DNA of 64,000 nt from Hydrococcus rivularis NIES-593 (GCF_001904635.1 NZ_MRCB01000018.1:36172-100171), one strand, 5' to 3'. Counted from the stretch's first letter, positions 44,562 through 54,546 are shown. Numbers and translations: made by a program. Notes: generated by a model not told the origin, from the sequence alone.

Positions 44562-45095
44562 CTAAACCCACCAGGGTTTTTGTCCCGTGCGGGGGTCAAT
44601 TTCTGTCCAGGGAGAAATCCGAATGAAATCTGTTTCCACAGCAACGCGCACGAGTTTAAGGGGAAGCGGTGCGGGACCGCGTACTACTCTCCCTTCAGGG
44701 TCATAGCGAGAACCGTGACAGGGACATTGAAATTGATTTTCGTTAGGATTCCAAGGAAAGGTACAGCCCAAGTGGGTACAGTTATCGACAATGCCCCAAG
44801 GATGCAGCGTCCCGTCTTCTCTAACAGTGAGATAAGTGGGTTCCCCAGCTAATCCCGCAACTAAGGCGCGAGTTCCAGGGGGTTCGGCTAAAATCTGGCT
44901 GGCAGGAATCAGATTCCCGTTAATATCTTTTGCCAGTATCGAACCATCTTCGCTCTCTTGTGCTGGCGGGACGAAGAATTTAGCGGCAGGATAGAGAGCC
45001 GCAGTTGCTGTGGCGGCGACGGCAGCTCCTGTGAGAAAGTTGAGTAACTGCCGTCTGGACATTGAAGGGCTTTCGAGTGGGACACTTTCTGCCAT
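44562..45095 (-). CDS. petC: Rieske 2Fe-2S protein (PetC paralogue)
   Basis: 177 residues. A Tat-type start SRRQLLNFL and one hydrophobic helix anchor the protein. The cluster ligands are C106/H108 in CTHLGC and C124/H127 in CPCHGSRYD, with the disulfide cysteines C111 and C126 present. Like PetC of cytochrome b6f it should carry electrons from plastoquinol. Its location next to cydAB and rhodanese, not with petA, suggests an alternative Rieske protein used under stress or low oxygen. Confidence 0.9.
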   Translation of the reverse strand: MAESVPLESPSMSRRQLLNFLTGAAVAATATAALYPAAKFFVPPAQESEDGSILAKDINGNLIPASQILAEPPGTRALVAGLAGEPTYLTVREDGTLHPWGIVDNCTHLGCTFPWNPNENQFQCPCHGSRYDPEGRVVRGPAPLPLKLVRVAVETDFIRISPWTEIDPRTGQKPWWV

Positions 45096-45116
45096 TGCTC
45101 ATCTCCTAATGCTGAC

Positions 45117-45332
45117 TTAGTTTTGTTGGGGTTGCTGGCTTTTGGTATTAATGCCTAGTAAGCTATAGAGCGGACAAGTTCCAATTAAGGCTGTTAGGGC
45201 AGGAATAATCGAGATTATGGCTAATCCAATTCCCAATGCCGAACCTCCATAAACCCCCAAGCCGAGGTAGAGTAATGTACCTGCTAAACCAAAGCGGATG
45301 AAGCGATCGATCGTCCCAACATTATTAAACAT
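45117..45332 (-). CDS. YgaP-type DUF2892 membrane protein
   Basis: 71 residues: MFNNVGTIDRFIRFGLAG then two membrane helices ending GTCPLYSLLGINT. This is the C-terminal transmembrane part of E. coli YgaP as a free-standing protein. The CP motif in GTCPLY is conserved in the family. The upstream region contains a perfect 10-4-10 palindrome. Confidence 0.9.
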   Translation of the reverse strand: MFNNVGTIDRFIRFGLAGTLLYLGLGVYGGSALGIGLAIISIIPALTALIGTCPLYSLLGINTKSQQPQQN

Positions 45333-45385
45333 GGCGTTCCTCCTTGAGTAGATCGAACTTCTTTACTCTTCTTTATTTATAGCAT

Positions 45386-45409
45386 AACTAAATAGTAATT
45401 TAGTTATTT
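45386..45409. promoter_or_regulatory. Operator candidate: ATAACTAAAT-N4-ATTTAGTTAT
   Basis: A perfect 10-bp inverted repeat with a 4-base spacer, 54 bp upstream of the DUF2892 start. Size and AT-richness fit an ArsR/SmtB-type or other small repressor; YgaV-like ArsR proteins control ygaP in E. coli. The cognate regulator is not known here. Confidence 0.6.
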
Positions 45410-45433
45410 AAAAGAGAAGCTCGCTATAAGGAT

Positions 45434-46459
45434 CTAGGACTCGCCATAGGACTCCCCGGCAATCTTGCCGCGGAATACAACGTAGTTGTAGATGTTGTAG
45501 AATAACAAAATAGGAATCAAAAAGCCAACGAAGGTGAGCATAAAAACAAGCGAACTAGGAGATGCTGCTGCTTGGTAAATCGTGACGCTAGGAGGAATGA
45601 TATTGGGGAAGATGACAAACCCCAAACCGATGAAGGAAAGGGCGAAGATTACAAAAGTCCAAATCAGAGGCATATTTTCTTCGCGTCGTTTGAGACTTCG
45701 TAATAACAAGGCGATCGCGCAGATTCCCAAGATAGGAATGGCTGCGAAGATATAGACCAGTGGGGCGCTAAAGAGTTGCGATCGCGCTTGTTCGGAAAAG
45801 ATCGGCGTAGTGACGGTGATAAAAATCGCCCCAGCTAATGTTGTCCAAGTCGCAAGGGTTGCCGTTTTGTAGTGAGTATTTTGCAACTCCCCGGTGGTCT
45901 TGAGAATTAAATAGGTGGAGCCAATCAACACGTATCCTTGAATTAAAGTAAGGGCGACTAGAATCGATCGCCAGGTTAACCAATCCCAAATCCCCCCAGC
46001 AAAGTGTCCGTCGGCATCTACCTTAATGCCTTCAAAAACGCTTCCCAGCGCAAATCCCTGCCCTAAGGCTGCCAAAAAGCTGCCCGCGCCGAAAGCGGCA
46101 TTCCAGAGCCACTTGCGATCGGCATTTTCCCGAAACTCAAAAGAAACTGCCCGTAGAATCAAGCCGACCACCATGATAATCACAGGCAAGTACAGTGCAT
46201 TGAGAATTGTGGCATAGGCTAAGGGAAACGCGCCAAAAAGCGATCCTCCCATCAGCACTAACCAGGTTTCGTTAGCATCCCAGACATTGCCAAGACTGGT
46301 CATCAAAATACTGCGGCGTTCTTCACTCGAAGCGGTTAGAGAGAGAATGCCAACGCCTAAATCAAAGCCGTCGAGTAAAACGTAGAGAAAAAGAAACAGT
46401 CCCAGAATAAAAAACCAGACTTGGGGGAGGAACTGTTGTAACGGTTGTAAGGGTTCCAT
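45434..46459 (-). CDS. cydB: Cytochrome bd quinol oxidase subunit II
   Basis: 341 residues, eight to nine hydrophobic segments. It starts with VWFFILGLFLFLYVLLDGFDLGVGIL, the typical CydB first helix, and has VWDANETWLVLMGGSLFGAFP. Together with CydA it reduces oxygen with electrons from quinol at the cytoplasmic or thylakoid membrane. It follows cydA by 9 bp. Confidence 0.95.
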   Translation of the reverse strand: MEPLQPLQQFLPQVWFFILGLFLFLYVLLDGFDLGVGILSLTASSEERRSILMTSLGNVWDANETWLVLMGGSLFGAFPLAYATILNALYLPVIIMVVGLILRAVSFEFRENADRKWLWNAAFGAGSFLAALGQGFALGSVFEGIKVDADGHFAGGIWDWLTWRSILVALTLIQGYVLIGSTYLILKTTGELQNTHYKTATLATWTTLAGAIFITVTTPIFSEQARSQLFSAPLVYIFAAIPILGICAIALLLRSLKRREENMPLIWTFVIFALSFIGLGFVIFPNIIPPSVTIYQAAASPSSLVFMLTFVGFLIPILLFYNIYNYVVFRGKIAGESYGES

Positions 46460-46468
46460 TGCTACCTC

Positions 46469-47926
46469 CTATACTTGAGTTTCCTGCTGGGCTTCTGCCG
46501 GACGGCGATCGCGTTCGTGTTGCGCGGGTTGCAGACTGAGAATGGGCTGACTAATCGCTTGCGGAGCCGGCAATTCTAGGTTAGGACCTCTGCGAATGAT
46601 GCGACTGCCAAAGTAAAGGGCGGCAATCAAAAAGACGGTATAGATACTACTCAAGCCTAGCAAAGAGAATAAGACTTCCCCGGCAGGGAGATGGGAAGCA
46701 GAATCGACGGTACGCAACTCCCCATAAACAATCCAAGGTTGTCGTCCCACGCAGCGAACGATCCAGCCCGTTTCTACGGCAATGTAGCCTAGGGGCGCGG
46801 CAAAAATCCAGGCACGCATTAACCATTTTTGCTCGGTAATGGCGATCGCTGACAACTTACCCCGCAGCCATTGCACGACACTCATCAGCACCAATCCAGC
46901 TAAGAATAAGCCAATGCCGACCATAATGCGGAAGGAGTAGTAAATTAAACCCACCAGGTGAGGGCGATTAGCGGGTTCCCACTCTTTTAAGCCTTTGACT
47001 GGCTCATCTAGGGTAGGTTTTAGTTCCAGTAAGTAGCTCAATGCACCGGGAATTTTGATTTCCCAAAGATTTTGTTCGTTTTTCTCGCTCGGAAGCGCTA
47101 CCAAACTCCAATCCGCCGCTTGTCCAGCCGGAATAGTTTCCCACTGAGCTTCCATTGCTGCTAACTTAGCGGGCTGATAGTGATAGACTTGTTCGGCACT
47201 CAGGTGTCCCACAAAAATTTGCAAGGGAGCAACCGCGATCGCTAGGGCTAGTACGACTTTCAGGGAGCGAGAAAAGAACTCGGCGTGGCGCTGGTTGAGC
47301 ACGTACCAAGCACTGATTCCCCCGATGACGAACAGCGAAGTTTCCAGGGTGGCAAAGAACATATGGAGAAAGCTATTGACCATAAAGGGATTGGCGATCG
47401 CTTGAAAGTAATCTTGAACCACAAACTTGCCATTGACAAACTCTCCCCCCGCAGGCGTTTGCAGCCAGGAATTCGCCGATAAAATCCAAAACGTCGAAAG
47501 GTTTGCCCCAAATGCCACCAATATGGTAGATAGCCAATGAATCAGGGGCGGGACTCGCTCCCATCCAAAGAGCATGATGCCGAGAAAACTGGCTTCTAGC
47601 ATGAATGCCATTGTTGCTTCAAAGCCTAGCACTGTCCCGAAAAAATCTCCCACCGATTCAGAAAACGGCGCCCAGTTCAAGCCAAACTGAAACGCCATGG
47701 GTAAACCCGACGCAACGCCAATGCCAAAGTTTAAAACATATAACTTCGACCAGAAGCGAGCATGGTGGTAATAATCGAGGTTTTTAGTTTTCAGCCATAA
47801 TCCTTCGATGATGACCAGATAAATCCCCATTCCCGTGGTTAAAACGGGCCAGAGCATATGAAAAATAGCAGTGAGCGCGAATTGCAGGCGCGACAGAGCT
47901 ACAGTATCTGAAAACAGATCGAACAT
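46469..47926 (-). CDS. cydA: Cytochrome bd quinol oxidase subunit I
   Basis: 485 residues. H23 in AIFHMLWPVLT is the likely heme ligand of the first helix; FGLNWAPFSESVGDFFG and VGRQPWIVYGELRT are family motifs. The loop between helices VI and VII is short (short Q-loop, CIO-like). Order cydA-cydB is normal. The C-terminal tail is hydrophilic and Gln/Glu-rich. It may serve as an alternative oxidase with the nearby Rieske protein. Confidence 0.95.
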   Translation of the reverse strand: MFDLFSDTVALSRLQFALTAIFHMLWPVLTTGMGIYLVIIEGLWLKTKNLDYYHHARFWSKLYVLNFGIGVASGLPMAFQFGLNWAPFSESVGDFFGTVLGFEATMAFMLEASFLGIMLFGWERVPPLIHWLSTILVAFGANLSTFWILSANSWLQTPAGGEFVNGKFVVQDYFQAIANPFMVNSFLHMFFATLETSLFVIGGISAWYVLNQRHAEFFSRSLKVVLALAIAVAPLQIFVGHLSAEQVYHYQPAKLAAMEAQWETIPAGQAADWSLVALPSEKNEQNLWEIKIPGALSYLLELKPTLDEPVKGLKEWEPANRPHLVGLIYYSFRIMVGIGLFLAGLVLMSVVQWLRGKLSAIAITEQKWLMRAWIFAAPLGYIAVETGWIVRCVGRQPWIVYGELRTVDSASHLPAGEVLFSLLGLSSIYTVFLIAALYFGSRIIRRGPNLELPAPQAISQPILSLQPAQHERDRRPAEAQQETQV

Positions 47927-48183
47927 ATTAATTTTCCAAAATTAATTTGAACTGATGTTGCTGGTTCTATACTGTTTTTAACAGTTCGCCCTTCAATTGA
48001 GCTAGCGACTCGCTGTCAAATTGACTTGATTTAAAGGTTCTCTTTGGGATCGCATTCCCGCTCAATTGCCCTGGAAAACTTATGCCAAGCCATATGGCTG
48101 GAGGGATCTGGGCTATTCTTGGCAGAAGTCGGATCGACCTCGCCGAACGACATCCTCTTGATTTATAAACGCGATCGCCCTTT

Positions 48184-49911
48184 ATGAAAACCTTTCCCAC
48201 GCCAGAAGCTTTACGACGCTTTCCCTTTGGGTTAGCTGATGTAGCGGTAATCTTCGGGACTTTAGTTCTACTAGCCGTCGTTTCTCGGATTGGTGCCGGA
48301 GCGTTAGTTAGTTTCGAGCCACCTGATGTGGTGCCCAGTATTGACCTCGATATACGCAATTTACCCTATTATGCGGGGCGTTCTACCCTGCGTATGTTTA
48401 TTGCCCTATTCTTCTCTTTTATTTTTACTTTAGTCTATGGATATATCGCCGCCCATAGTCGTCGAGCGGAACGAGTTTTAATCCCTTTATTAGATATTTT
48501 GCAATCAGTTCCCGTATTAGGTTTTTTATCGATTACGGTGACGGGTTTTATTGCTTTATTTAAAGGCAGTTTATTGGGGTTAGAAGCTGCTTCTATTTTC
48601 GCGATTTTCACATCCCAAGTCTGGAATATGACCTTTTCTTTCTATCAGTCGTTGCGCACTATCCCTCGCGAACTCGATGAAGCAGTCACTTTGTATCATC
48701 TGTCTGGTTGGGAAAGATTTGTCAAGCTAGAAGTCCCATCTGCCACGATCGGGTTAGTGTGGAATGCCATGATGAGTTTTGGCGGCGGTTGGTTTTTTGT
48801 AGCTGCTAGTGAAGCAATTAGCGTTCTCAACCAAAGCTATACTTTACCCGGTTTAGGGTCTTATGTCGCAGAAGCGATCGCACGGGAAAATCTCTCAGCC
48901 TTGGGTTGGGCATTGTTAACCATCGCTATTATTATCATTTTGGTAGATCAATTGTTCTGGCGACCGATTATCGCTTGGTCGGACAAATTTCGACTAGAAC
49001 AAAGTCAGGCAGCCGAATCGCCCGAATCTTGGGTTTTAGATTTACTGCGAACAGCACGGATACCTCGGTTAGTAGGTAAAGCTTTGACTCCCTTGACTGA
49101 TACGATTAACCGTGTTTTAGCTAGTTTGACTCCGCAACGCTGTGCAATCGTCGTCGATCCTATGATGCACAATCAGAGCGATCGCATTTATAACTTTATC
49201 TTACTGCTGATTGTCGGCGGATTAATTGCTGCGGGACTCCACTTCATTTTAACTACCGTCGGATTAGGAGAAGTTTTTACAGCCTTTGAACTAGGCTTGT
49301 TAACCCTCGGACGAGTTACAATTCTTCTCATCGTTGCTACCCTTATTTGGACACCCATTGGCGTAGCCATTGGTTTTAACCCTAAATTAGCCAGATTATT
49401 GCAACCAGTCGTTCAATTCCTCGCCTCTTTCCCCGCCAACTTTATTTTTCCCTTTGCTACTCTCTTATTTATCAAGTTCAACATCGATATTAATTGGGGC
49501 AGTATTTTACTAATGTCGTTGGGGGCGCAATGGTACATTTTATTTAATTCTATTGCAGGCGCACAAAGTATCCCCACCGATTTACGAGAGATGGCAGACG
49601 ATGTGGGCTTAAAAGGTTGGAAAAAATGGCAAAAATTAATTATTCCTGGCATTCTTTCGGCTTGGGTGACAGGGGGAATTACTGCTAGTGGGGGAGCATG
49701 GAACGCTAGCATTGTCTCAGAAATTGTCTCTTGGGGTTCAACAACCCTGGCTGCTAATGGCTTAGGAACTTACATTGCCAAAGCCACTGAAGTGGGAGAT
49801 TGGGCAAGAATTACCCTCGGCGTTGGCATGATGAGTTTGTATGTCGTCGGACTCAATCGCATCTTTTGGCGACGATTATATGAATTAGCAGAAACCAAAT
49901 ATCATGTTTAA
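48184..49911 (+). CDS. ABC transporter permease, two fused BPD-type membrane modules
   Basis: 575 residues. Two homologous permease halves are on one chain: the first has the EAA-type loop LRTIPRELDEAVTLYHLSGW with GLGSYVAEAIARENL, the second has AQSIPTDLREMADDVGLKGW with GLGTYIAKATEVGDW. This is the NitT/TauT (nitrate/sulfonate/taurine) permease class. No solute-binding protein is found nearby. The ATPase at 51441 is very likely its partner, separated by an MFS gene. Confidence 0.9.
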   Translation: MKTFPTPEALRRFPFGLADVAVIFGTLVLLAVVSRIGAGALVSFEPPDVVPSIDLDIRNLPYYAGRSTLRMFIALFFSFIFTLVYGYIAAHSRRAERVLIPLLDILQSVPVLGFLSITVTGFIALFKGSLLGLEAASIFAIFTSQVWNMTFSFYQSLRTIPRELDEAVTLYHLSGWERFVKLEVPSATIGLVWNAMMSFGGGWFFVAASEAISVLNQSYTLPGLGSYVAEAIARENLSALGWALLTIAIIIILVDQLFWRPIIAWSDKFRLEQSQAAESPESWVLDLLRTARIPRLVGKALTPLTDTINRVLASLTPQRCAIVVDPMMHNQSDRIYNFILLLIVGGLIAAGLHFILTTVGLGEVFTAFELGLLTLGRVTILLIVATLIWTPIGVAIGFNPKLARLLQPVVQFLASFPANFIFPFATLLFIKFNIDINWGSILLMSLGAQWYILFNSIAGAQSIPTDLREMADDVGLKGWKKWQKLIIPGILSAWVTGGITASGGAWNASIVSEIVSWGSTTLAANGLGTYIAKATEVGDWARITLGVGMMSLYVVGLNRIFWRRLYELAETKYHV

Positions 49912-49932
49912 ATTTTGTGAGGCACTGAAACT

Positions 49933-51093
49933 ATGACCTCAAAAAAATCAGCTCTCCGATTCCTGATTCTCCTAGGCTTAGTAAGCCTCTGTGCCGATGC
50001 AACTTATGAAGGTGCTAGGAGTATTACGGGAGCTTATCTGAGGGTGTTAGGGGCTAGTGGTGCGATTGTGGGACTGGTAGCTGGTTTAGGGGAACTAATT
50101 GGCTACGGTTTACGTTTGCTAACAGGCTATTTGAGCGATCGCACTCGTCAATATTGGAGTCTTACTACTCTGGGCTATGTAATTAATACTGCCGTTGTTC
50201 CTTCGATGGCACTGGCTGGACGTTGGGAAGTATTAGCGGGATTAATGATTGCCGAACGAACTGGAAAAGCGATTCGCACCCCTCCTAGAGATGTATTACT
50301 TTCCCACGCAGCGATGCGGATAGGTAAAGGCTTTGGTTTTGGCTTACACGAAGCCATGGATCAAATCGGTGCGGTTCTCGGTCCTTTGATGGTGACAGTA
50401 GTTATCGCTGGACAAGAAGCTTATCCAAGGGGATTTGCGGTGCTGATGGTTCCAGCAATCCTAGGACTGATGGTACTATCGCTCGGTCAACGGATTTATC
50501 CCAATCCCAGAGACTTTGAACTAAAAACCCAAGATTTATCGGCACAAGGGTTGCCCCGTCGTTTCTGGATTTATTTAGGGGCAGTTGCGTTGATTGCTGC
50601 TGGCTTTGCCGATTTTCCCCTAATTGCCTTTCATCTCCAACAATCTGGCTTGGATCGGTCTATCCCAATTCCCTTACTTTATGCTTTAGCAATGGGAGTT
50701 GATGCGATCGCGGCACTGCTGTTTGGTTATTGGTTCGATCGCTTTGGTATTAAAACCTTAATGACGGCAGTGCTTTTTTCTCTCTTGTTTGCCCCTTTTG
50801 TTTTTTTAGGCGGTTCTACTAGACTTGCCGTCTGCGGTATGGTGTTATGGGGGATAGGTATGGGAGCGCAAGAGTCGATCTTAAAAGCAGTAGTTGCCGG
50901 AACAATCCCGCCAGAACGCCGAGGCTCCGCCTACGGCATTTTTAACACGGGATATAGATTATCATGGTTTTTTGGTAGTGCGGTGATGGGAATGTTGTAT
51001 GATTTATCTCTATTTGCACTGGTAATCTTTTCGATGCTCGTGCAGTTTTTATCTGTAATTGTGCTGTTTTTATTAACTAGGATAAGAGGATAA
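49933..51093 (+). CDS. MFS transporter
   Basis: 386 residues with 11-12 hydrophobic segments; the N-terminal motif DATYEGARSITGAYLRVLGA and the loop GYLSDRTRQYW are typical. A second-half loop reads GYWFDRFGIKTLM. The substrate is unknown. It is 21 bp from the ABC permease stop and so probably in the same transcript. Confidence 0.9.
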   Translation: MTSKKSALRFLILLGLVSLCADATYEGARSITGAYLRVLGASGAIVGLVAGLGELIGYGLRLLTGYLSDRTRQYWSLTTLGYVINTAVVPSMALAGRWEVLAGLMIAERTGKAIRTPPRDVLLSHAAMRIGKGFGFGLHEAMDQIGAVLGPLMVTVVIAGQEAYPRGFAVLMVPAILGLMVLSLGQRIYPNPRDFELKTQDLSAQGLPRRFWIYLGAVALIAAGFADFPLIAFHLQQSGLDRSIPIPLLYALAMGVDAIAALLFGYWFDRFGIKTLMTAVLFSLLFAPFVFLGGSTRLAVCGMVLWGIGMGAQESILKAVVAGTIPPERRGSAYGIFNTGYRLSWFFGSAVMGMLYDLSLFALVIFSMLVQFLSVIVLFLLTRIRG

Positions 51094-51440
51094 GGATAGA
51101 TAAACAAGCAAACTACTATCAATTTACTACCATCAATTTATAGCAGTTTTCAGTTAGATGAGAGACGGGCACGGGCATTGGTCGATGGGGGAAAGGGGGA
51201 GCCACGCGCACGCGGGAGGAGCATCGAGGGGAAGGGAGAAAAAATACTGTATTCTATTCACTTGCCAATTGCTGTAAAGGAGAAACAAGGAAACTAGAAT
51301 CCAAAAAAAAGTAATTGCCCCAACAAAAAGATAATTCGACCTTTTTCGGGATAATAGCGTTTTTTATCCTATCTAAAAGCAACTGTTAATCTATTTCACT
51401 GATTTCTATTAATCATTAAAACTCCATACTTAGAATTCTT
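51094..51440. other. Gap between the MFS and ABC ATPase genes, no gene seen
   Basis: It holds a G-rich stretch with a CACGCGCACGCGGG segment (about 51194) and AT-rich sequence close to the ATPase start. No small frame with a ribosome binding site and no clear palindrome was found. It may carry a separate promoter for 51441. Confidence 0.5.
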
Positions 51441-52790
51441 ATGGTAATCAATCAAAATGAGTCTTATCCCCTAATCGCTGTCGAACAAGTTAACAAAAGC
51501 TTTCCTCTACCCGATGGCAAAGGAGAATTTACGGTTCTTGAAAGCATTAATTTTACGGTTCAAAGGGGTGAAGTCGTAGCTTTATTAGGGCGCAGTGGTA
51601 GTGGCAAAAGTACCCTTTTACGCATTATGGCAGGTTTAATTCCTCCCAGTAGCGGACAGATTATTAGCAATGGTAAGCGGTTGCGGGGAGCGAATCAGGA
51701 TGTAGCAATGGTCTTTCAAAGCTTTGCCCTATTGCCTTGGTTGACGGTGCAAGAAAATGTCGAATTAGGTCTAGAAGCACGGGGTATCAGCCGAGCCGAA
51801 AGACAACAAAGGGCACTAAAAGCAATCGACCTCGTGGGGTTAGACGGCTTTGAAAGCGCCTATCCCAAGGAAATTTCCGGTGGGATGAAGCAGAGGGTAG
51901 GTTTTGCTAGAGCATTTGTACTGCAACCAAAAGTCCTATTTATGGATGAACCCTTCAGTGCGCTGGATGTGTTAACTGCCGAAAACCTGCGGGGGGAAAT
52001 TGATGACCTTTGGAATGAAGGGAAATTTCCGTCTGAAAGTATCGTGATTGTTACTCATAACATCGAAGAAGCAGTATTTTTAGCAGATAGAGTGGTCATT
52101 TTGGGTTCAAAACCAGGACGGATTCGCGGAGAGGTAAAAATTGAGTTGCCTCGTCCTCATCCTACCAACAGCGATCGCTTTAAACAACTGGTGGACTATA
52201 TCTATACGATTATGACCAATCCCGAAAAGGAAGTGACGGGGGTTGCTGCTGCACCTCCCAAAGTTGCTCGTTCTCCCTTTGCTCAAGCACTGCCTCACGC
52301 TAGGGCTGGAGGAATTAGCGGTCTGTTAGAGTTATTGGTAGAAAAACCTGATGCCAAAGAGGATTTGCCCAAGTTAGCGGAACGGTTACAGTTAGAAGTT
52401 GATGATTTACTGCCCATCGTCGATGCAGCCGTATTGCTCGGTTTTGCTAAGGTGGCGCAGGGGGATATTACTCTGACAGAAATAGGAAAAGATTTTGCGA
52501 CTACTACCATTCTCCGCAGTAAAGACTTATTTAGGCAGCAAGTTTTAGCTAATGTACCGATAATTGTGAGTATGGTGCAATCTTTGCGAGAAAAACAAAA
52601 TGGATCGATGCGTGCGGATTTTTTCTTAGATTTACTGGACGAACATTTTCCCCATCAAGAGGCAGAAAGACAGTTTTCTACGGCTGTTGATTGGGGACGC
52701 TACGCAGAGTTATTCGAGTATGATGCTACCGAAGAGCGATTGTACTTGCCAGAAGCGTCTGTGAGTCTAGAAGAGGCAACTTTATCCTAA
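51441..52790 (+). CDS. ABC transporter ATPase with C-terminal AAA-associated domain
   Basis: 449 residues. Walker A GRSGSGKST (50-58), signature ISGGMKQR, Walker B VLFMDEPFSALD, and the switch histidine VTHNIEEAV. It is of the nitrate/sulfonate type. Residues about 285-440 form an additional region (LELLVEKPDAKEDLPKLAER) that matches AAA-associated C-terminal domains and may sense ligand or regulate the transporter. Partner: the fused permease at 48184. Confidence 0.92.
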   Translation: MVINQNESYPLIAVEQVNKSFPLPDGKGEFTVLESINFTVQRGEVVALLGRSGSGKSTLLRIMAGLIPPSSGQIISNGKRLRGANQDVAMVFQSFALLPWLTVQENVELGLEARGISRAERQQRALKAIDLVGLDGFESAYPKEISGGMKQRVGFARAFVLQPKVLFMDEPFSALDVLTAENLRGEIDDLWNEGKFPSESIVIVTHNIEEAVFLADRVVILGSKPGRIRGEVKIELPRPHPTNSDRFKQLVDYIYTIMTNPEKEVTGVAAAPPKVARSPFAQALPHARAGGISGLLELLVEKPDAKEDLPKLAERLQLEVDDLLPIVDAAVLLGFAKVAQGDITLTEIGKDFATTTILRSKDLFRQQVLANVPIIVSMVQSLREKQNGSMRADFFLDLLDEHFPHQEAERQFSTAVDWGRYAELFEYDATEERLYLPEASVSLEEATLS

Positions 52791-52829
52791 TTCATTCTCT
52801 CCACAAATTTAGCGGCTCGCCATTAATTT

Positions 52830-53768
52830 TAAGTAGGTTTTATTAGCAGGAGCAGAACCAATAGTTAAACAATTAAAGCAAGTGGCAGACGAGTTAAAGT
52901 GATTAATTGGAAGACCGAACTAGACTTCAATAATAAGCAGAAGACATTAACCAAGAAACACGCTGGAGTTCGTCGCCATGCTTTTAATTGGGGACTAAGT
53001 GTAATTAAAGAAGAGATTGAGAATAAGTCTAAGATAGAAGCCGAGAAATTACCTATTTCTAACAAACCGCAGCAAGTAGTAGGTGTAGACCCTTGGTATT
53101 AAAGCACTAGCGACTTTATCTACAGGTTTCCAGGCAGATAAGAAACTTAAACGCTTACAGAGAAAGCTTTCAAGACAAGTCAAAGGAAGTTTGGCTTTCC
53201 GATTGGGGTAGCAGCCGTTGGCTTTATTTGGGATGGTCGAGTCGATCGCCTAGAAGGAGCAATTTTACTGACATTCTATCTCCTTTATATCGGCATTATC
53301 TGGATGGTGGAACGCAAACCCCCAGCAATGGGAGAAACAGGGGTTTTAGAAAAAGCAGCCGAAGAACTTTCCGATCGCATGGCAGTTGGTTCGGTTATGT
53401 TGGTGGAAGCCGTGCGCCAGATTAGCAATGTTGAAGAAACACAAACGGCTCTATCCCTGACTCTCGTTGGGTTTGCCAGTGCCTTTGAACTCGTAATTTT
53501 ATGCTGGTCTGCTGCTAGGAAGGGCGTTACAGAGGTAGTAGTTGCTGGAGTTGTAGATTCTTTTGCCTATAACGTTACCATGACCCTCGGTGCTGTGATT
53601 CGCCCCCTCTCCATTGTTGATGCCACACTTTTACAAAAGCCCTCGATCGCAATGCTACTTGCATTAGTATTGGTCATTTTGCTAGCAATCCCGAAACAGC
53701 GAATCAGTAGAAAAGCAGGTTGGTTGCTAGTTGTTGCTTATCCAGTATTTCTATTGGGTTCAAGATGA
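52830..53768 (+). pseudogene. Calcium/sodium antiporter (CaCA family), interrupted by TnpB remnant
   Basis: The C-terminal part (53210-53768) reads IWDGRVDRLEGAILLTFYLL, MVERKPPAMGE, then SFAYNVTMTLGAVIRPLS, which is a CaCA second repeat with its helical segments. A possible N-terminal scrap (LLAGAEPIVKQLKQVADELK) lies at 52835-52890. The middle, including the first alpha repeat, is replaced by a decayed TnpB. An internal ATG (53304) opens a 154-codon frame but cannot encode a full antiporter. Confidence 0.72.
52899..53200 (+). mobile_element. TnpB remnant (IS200/IS605 or IS607 type), about 300 bp
   Basis: WKTELDFNNKQKTLTKKHAG is a TnpB N-terminus. It jumps after about 50 residues to PQQVVGVD, then (after a shift) LGIKALATLSTGFQ, the RuvC I motif, and KKLKRLQRKLSRQVKGS. 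Most of TnpB is missing. The remnant retains the order of the parent gene and ends inside the antiporter sequence. Confidence 0.75.
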
Positions 53769-54521
53769 ATGAGTTAATCGCTTCCAGGCTGAATCGATCG
53801 CTTGTTTCATCCGTTTTCCAGTGCGACTGAGGCTATGCTGGAAGTCCTCCCATTTGTCTTGCAAAAATTCGCTGGCTTCCTCTAAGGCATTTTTGTCATG
53901 TTGTCCTGACTGAGCTAGTTCATCCCTTACTTCTTTGATTTTGACGCGGACAACTTCCGGTTTATCTTGAGGAGAAAGGAGCTTTGACAAGCGATCGCCC
54001 ATGCGTTTGACCAAATTCTTCACCTGTTGGGATTTTTCGCTCAAAAAGCCTTTTAATCCTTCCGATTCGCTTTTCAGGCGATTTTTGGCTTCTTCTTTAA
54101 TGACGATCGCTTCTGCGTCAATGACTTCCACATCATCGGGAAATAAAACCGCCCGACCGCCAAAGGGTGCTGCAATCTCACCACCTATGATATAAGCAGC
54201 AATATCGCCCGTTTCCCAATCAAAGAGAAAATCTTCTACCCAACCCAGGGGAGTACTCAAAGAGGGCGTGCGAATAGCCATCCGGTAGAGGCGGCGCAGG
54301 GATGGCGGTGGCGTAAGCGCTAATTCTGAGTAGGTGAGTAAGGCATCAGGCCCGATGGTAGCAATTTGCTCAAACGGAGTAAAACCTGCATCGCTAGCAA
54401 AGTAGACGACTCGACCGCGATCGTCAACCCAAACTTCTTCCACAGTGCCATAACGGGTTGCAGTGCTACTATCCATTGCCATTAAACCAATGATTTGGCT
54501 GCGGCGAATGACGTTAAACAT
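53760..54521 (-). CDS. PRC-barrel domain protein
   Basis: 253 residues. Residues about 1-150 hold two PRC-barrel-like modules (RYGTVEEVWVDDRGRVVYFA, then LGWVEDFLFDWETGDIAAYI). The C-terminal 100 residues are a charged helical tail (SEKSQQVKNLVKRMGDRL) resembling coiled-coil stress proteins. PRC barrels bind proteins or RNA. First of a run of minus-strand stress genes when read downstream of DUF1614 at 54547. Confidence 0.85.
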   Translation of the reverse strand: MFNVIRRSQIIGLMAMDSSTATRYGTVEEVWVDDRGRVVYFASDAGFTPFEQIATIGPDALLTYSELALTPPPSLRRLYRMAIRTPSLSTPLGWVEDFLFDWETGDIAAYIIGGEIAAPFGGRAVLFPDDVEVIDAEAIVIKEEAKNRLKSESEGLKGFLSEKSQQVKNLVKRMGDRLSKLLSPQDKPEVVRVKIKEVRDELAQSGQHDKNALEEASEFLQDKWEDFQHSLSRTGKRMKQAIDSAWKRLTHSS

Positions 54522-54546
54522 ATTTAATTCCTCCTCAAATCAACGA

